In this document: piece after piece, positions 5,917-6,566 of the stretch
Layout of the letters: the number at the start of each line of letters is the position of its first letter
How positions within the stretch are numbered: position 1 is the first letter of the stretch
Origin: CAYQMF01 sp964418595
GTDB lineage: Bacteria; Planctomycetota; UBA1135; UBA2386
NCBI GenBank assembly: GCA_964418595.1
Contig: CAYQMF010000198.1
Coordinates: forward strand, 1 to 6,566
DNA: 6,566 nt
Reading direction: 5' to 3'
Made by a program: the position numbers and the translations under genes
Notes under the pieces: generated by a model
The model's input: the letters and a program-made list of their open reading frames with translations, nothing else
Databases searched by the model: none
What the model was told of the DNA's origin: nothing

Positions 5917-5988
5917 GCTAGCGTAGCTCAACGGCAGAGCACCTGATTTGTAATCTGGAGGTTGTGGGTTCAAGTCCCACCGCTAGCT
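5917..5988 (+). tRNA. tRNA-Thr (anticodon TGT)
   Basis: A complete 72-base cloverleaf. Acceptor GCTAGCG/CGCTAGC is perfect; D stem GCTC/GAGC; anticodon loop TTTGTAA with anticodon TGT at 5949-5951, reading ACA and probably other ACN codons; T arm GTGGG-TTCAAGT-CCCAC. The discriminator is T5988 and no CCA follows, so the tail must be added by nucleotidyltransferase. The anticodon stem CCTGA/TCTGG has a T-T opposition at its middle pair (5944 with 5956), where the usual sequence would pair. It is the first gene of the cluster and corresponds by order and anticodon to E. coli thrU. Confidence 0.95.
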
Positions 5989-6004
5989 CAGCTCGATGGC
6001 TGAG
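5987..6004 (+). other. Hairpin just after tRNA-Thr(TGT)
   Basis: CTCAGC (5987-5992) pairs with GCTGAG (5999-6004) around a six-base loop. It overlaps the last acceptor-stem base and the discriminator of the tRNA, so it can exist only as an alternative to the mature fold or after mispairing of the precursor. A role in 3'-end processing is possible; chance is also possible. The rest of the 127-base spacer up to 6115 shows no gene or other clear signal. Confidence 0.3.
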
Positions 6005-6115
6005 GAGCGGCGGCGAGTCCACCACCTCGAGTGCATCACCTCTGGAGCGCGCAAGCACGTCGGCCACGAGTGGAAGGTCGATCTTCGTTCCGACTCATCA
6101 TCGCTCCGACAGGAC

Positions 6116-6201
6116 GGGCAGATACCGAAGCGGCCAAACGGGCCAGACTGTAAATCTGGTGGCTTACGCCTACGCAGGTTCGAATCCCGCTCTGCCCACC
6201 A
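6116..6201 (+). tRNA. tRNA-Tyr (anticodon GTA), CCA encoded
   Basis: A class II tRNA with a long variable arm. Acceptor GGGCAGA/TCTGCCC is perfect; D stem CCG/CGG; anticodon stem CCAGA/TCTGG with loop CTGTAAA and anticodon GTA at 6150-6152; variable arm with GGC/GCC (6161-6163 with 6168-6170); T loop TTCGAAT. The discriminator is A6198 and CCA is encoded at 6199-6201. The T stem GCAGG/CCCGC has an A-C mismatch at its middle pair (6176 with 6188). Order and anticodon match E. coli tyrU. Its 3' end is the left half of a tandem duplication. Confidence 0.96.
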
Positions 6202-6227
6202 GATGACCAGCCCACCAGATGACCAGC
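6194..6227. repeat. 16-bp tandem duplication at the 3' end of tRNA-Tyr
   Basis: CCCACCAGATGACCAG occurs at 6195-6210 and again, base for base, at 6211-6226; the 16-base period holds from 6194 to 6227. The first copy contains the last three acceptor-stem bases, the discriminator and the CCA of tRNA-Tyr. The second copy is therefore a second CCCACCA in the precursor, 16 bases downstream of the true end. It is most simply explained by replication slippage. Confidence 0.95.
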
Positions 6228-6303
6228 ACACAAGCTGACCCCGGTGGACCCCGCCTGGTCGGATCGGATGATCGGCCGGACCCGACGATCGCGACAAGTT
6301 GTT

Positions 6304-6377
<74 letters not shown>

Positions 6378-6410
6378 GGCGTTCTTTGCTTCCCCTCGTC
6401 CCATCCCCTT

Positions 6411-6485
6411 GCTGCTGTAGCTCAGCGGTAGAGCACCTCCTTGGTAAGGAGGAGGTCCTGGGTTCAAGTCCCAGCAGCAGCTCCA
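6411..6485 (+). tRNA. tRNA-Thr (anticodon GGT), CCA encoded
   Basis: Acceptor GCTGCTG/CAGCAGC is perfect. D stem GCTC/GAGC; anticodon stem CCTCC/GGAGG with loop TTGGTAA and anticodon GGT at 6443-6445, reading ACC and ACT; T arm CTGGG-TTCAAGT-CCCAG. The discriminator is T6482 and CCA is encoded at 6483-6485. The last tRNA before tuf, matching E. coli thrT. The spacer from tRNA-Gly is only 33 bases. Confidence 0.97.
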
Positions 6486-6533
6486 CATCAAGCACGACCC
6501 CGAAACTCACGATCCGCACGCCACGCGGCTGAC

Positions 6534-6537
6534 GGAG
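6534..6537 (+). promoter_or_regulatory. Possible ribosome binding site of tuf
   Basis: GGAG lies 12 bases before the tuf ATG, a little farther than the optimum. It is the only start in this window with a Shine-Dalgarno-like sequence nearby. The 64-base leader between the last tRNA and the ATG shows no other clear structure. Confidence 0.35.
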
Positions 6538-6549
6538 TACAGACTCAAC

Positions 6550-6566
6550 ATGGCCAAGGAAGAATT
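6550..6566 (+). CDS. tuf: Elongation factor Tu, first codons (partial)
   Basis: Only 17 bases are in the window: ATG and four further codons giving MAKEE, then TT of the next codon (F or L). MAKEEF or MAKEKF is the standard EF-Tu N-terminus. The four preceding tRNAs with anticodons TGT, GTA, TCC and GGT are the known partners of tufB in E. coli and other bacteria. The identification rests mainly on this context, because five residues alone would not be enough. EF-Tu delivers aminoacyl-tRNA to the ribosome with GTP. Cotranscription with the tRNAs is expected, since no promoter-like sequence is seen in the 64-base gap. Confidence 0.88.

Noticed and set aside
5986..6060. tRNA-like look of the spacer after tRNA-Thr (TAGCTCAG, then GAGGAGC)
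   Set aside because: The resemblance to a D arm comes mostly from the tRNA acceptor end itself; no anticodon or T arm follows, so no degenerate tRNA can be supported.

Overview
This is a bacterial chromosomal window from a very GC-rich organism: third codon positions are almost all G or C, and long spurious open frames run antisense and out of frame. The thrU-tyrU-glyT-thrT-tuf order at the right end is a classical bacterial arrangement. The partial kinase at the left has a long N-terminal extension with a 'LWRLLDGPDEGFWPGV' motif of the kind I associate with Planctomycetota kinases. Most start codons here lack a Shine-Dalgarno sequence, which would fit that phylum, but the assignment is tentative.

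Layout. (1) Positions 1-343, minus strand: N-terminal part of a Hanks-type Ser/Thr protein kinase, cut by the window edge. (2) 498-1268, minus: a secreted or periplasmic helical protein of unknown function. (3) 1269-1581: a 313-base divergent intergenic region with a perfect 15-base palindrome and a bulged 11-bp hairpin. (4) 1582-2100, plus: a small predicted lipoprotein of unknown function. (5) 2184-4247, plus: MutS2, with complete ATPase motifs and the C-terminal KOW-like barrel but no Smr nuclease domain. (6) 4260-4667, plus: a stand-alone receiver-domain response regulator. (7) 4673-5863, plus: chorismate synthase AroC. (8) 5917-6485, plus: tRNA-Thr(TGT), tRNA-Tyr(GTA), tRNA-Gly(TCC), tRNA-Thr(GGT). 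(9) 6550-6566: the first five codons of tuf (EF-Tu), running off the window.

How it fits together. mutS2, the receiver gene and aroC are spaced by 12 and 5 bases and look cotranscribed. A promoter-like site at the end of mutS2 could also drive the last two separately. The tRNA-tuf block is the translation-supply operon known from E. coli (thrU-tyrU-glyT-thrT-tufB). Its best promoter candidate, TTGACC-16-TATCTT, overlaps the aroC stop codon and carries a run of nine G in its spacer.

No clearly new multi-gene system is present. The points most worth a second look are the G9-spacer promoter at the aroC/tRNA junction, an A AAA AAG slippery heptamer followed by a GC hairpin at the end of aroC, a 16-bp tandem duplication that copies the 3' end of tRNA-Tyr, the Smr-less MutS2, and stem mismatches in two of the tRNAs.
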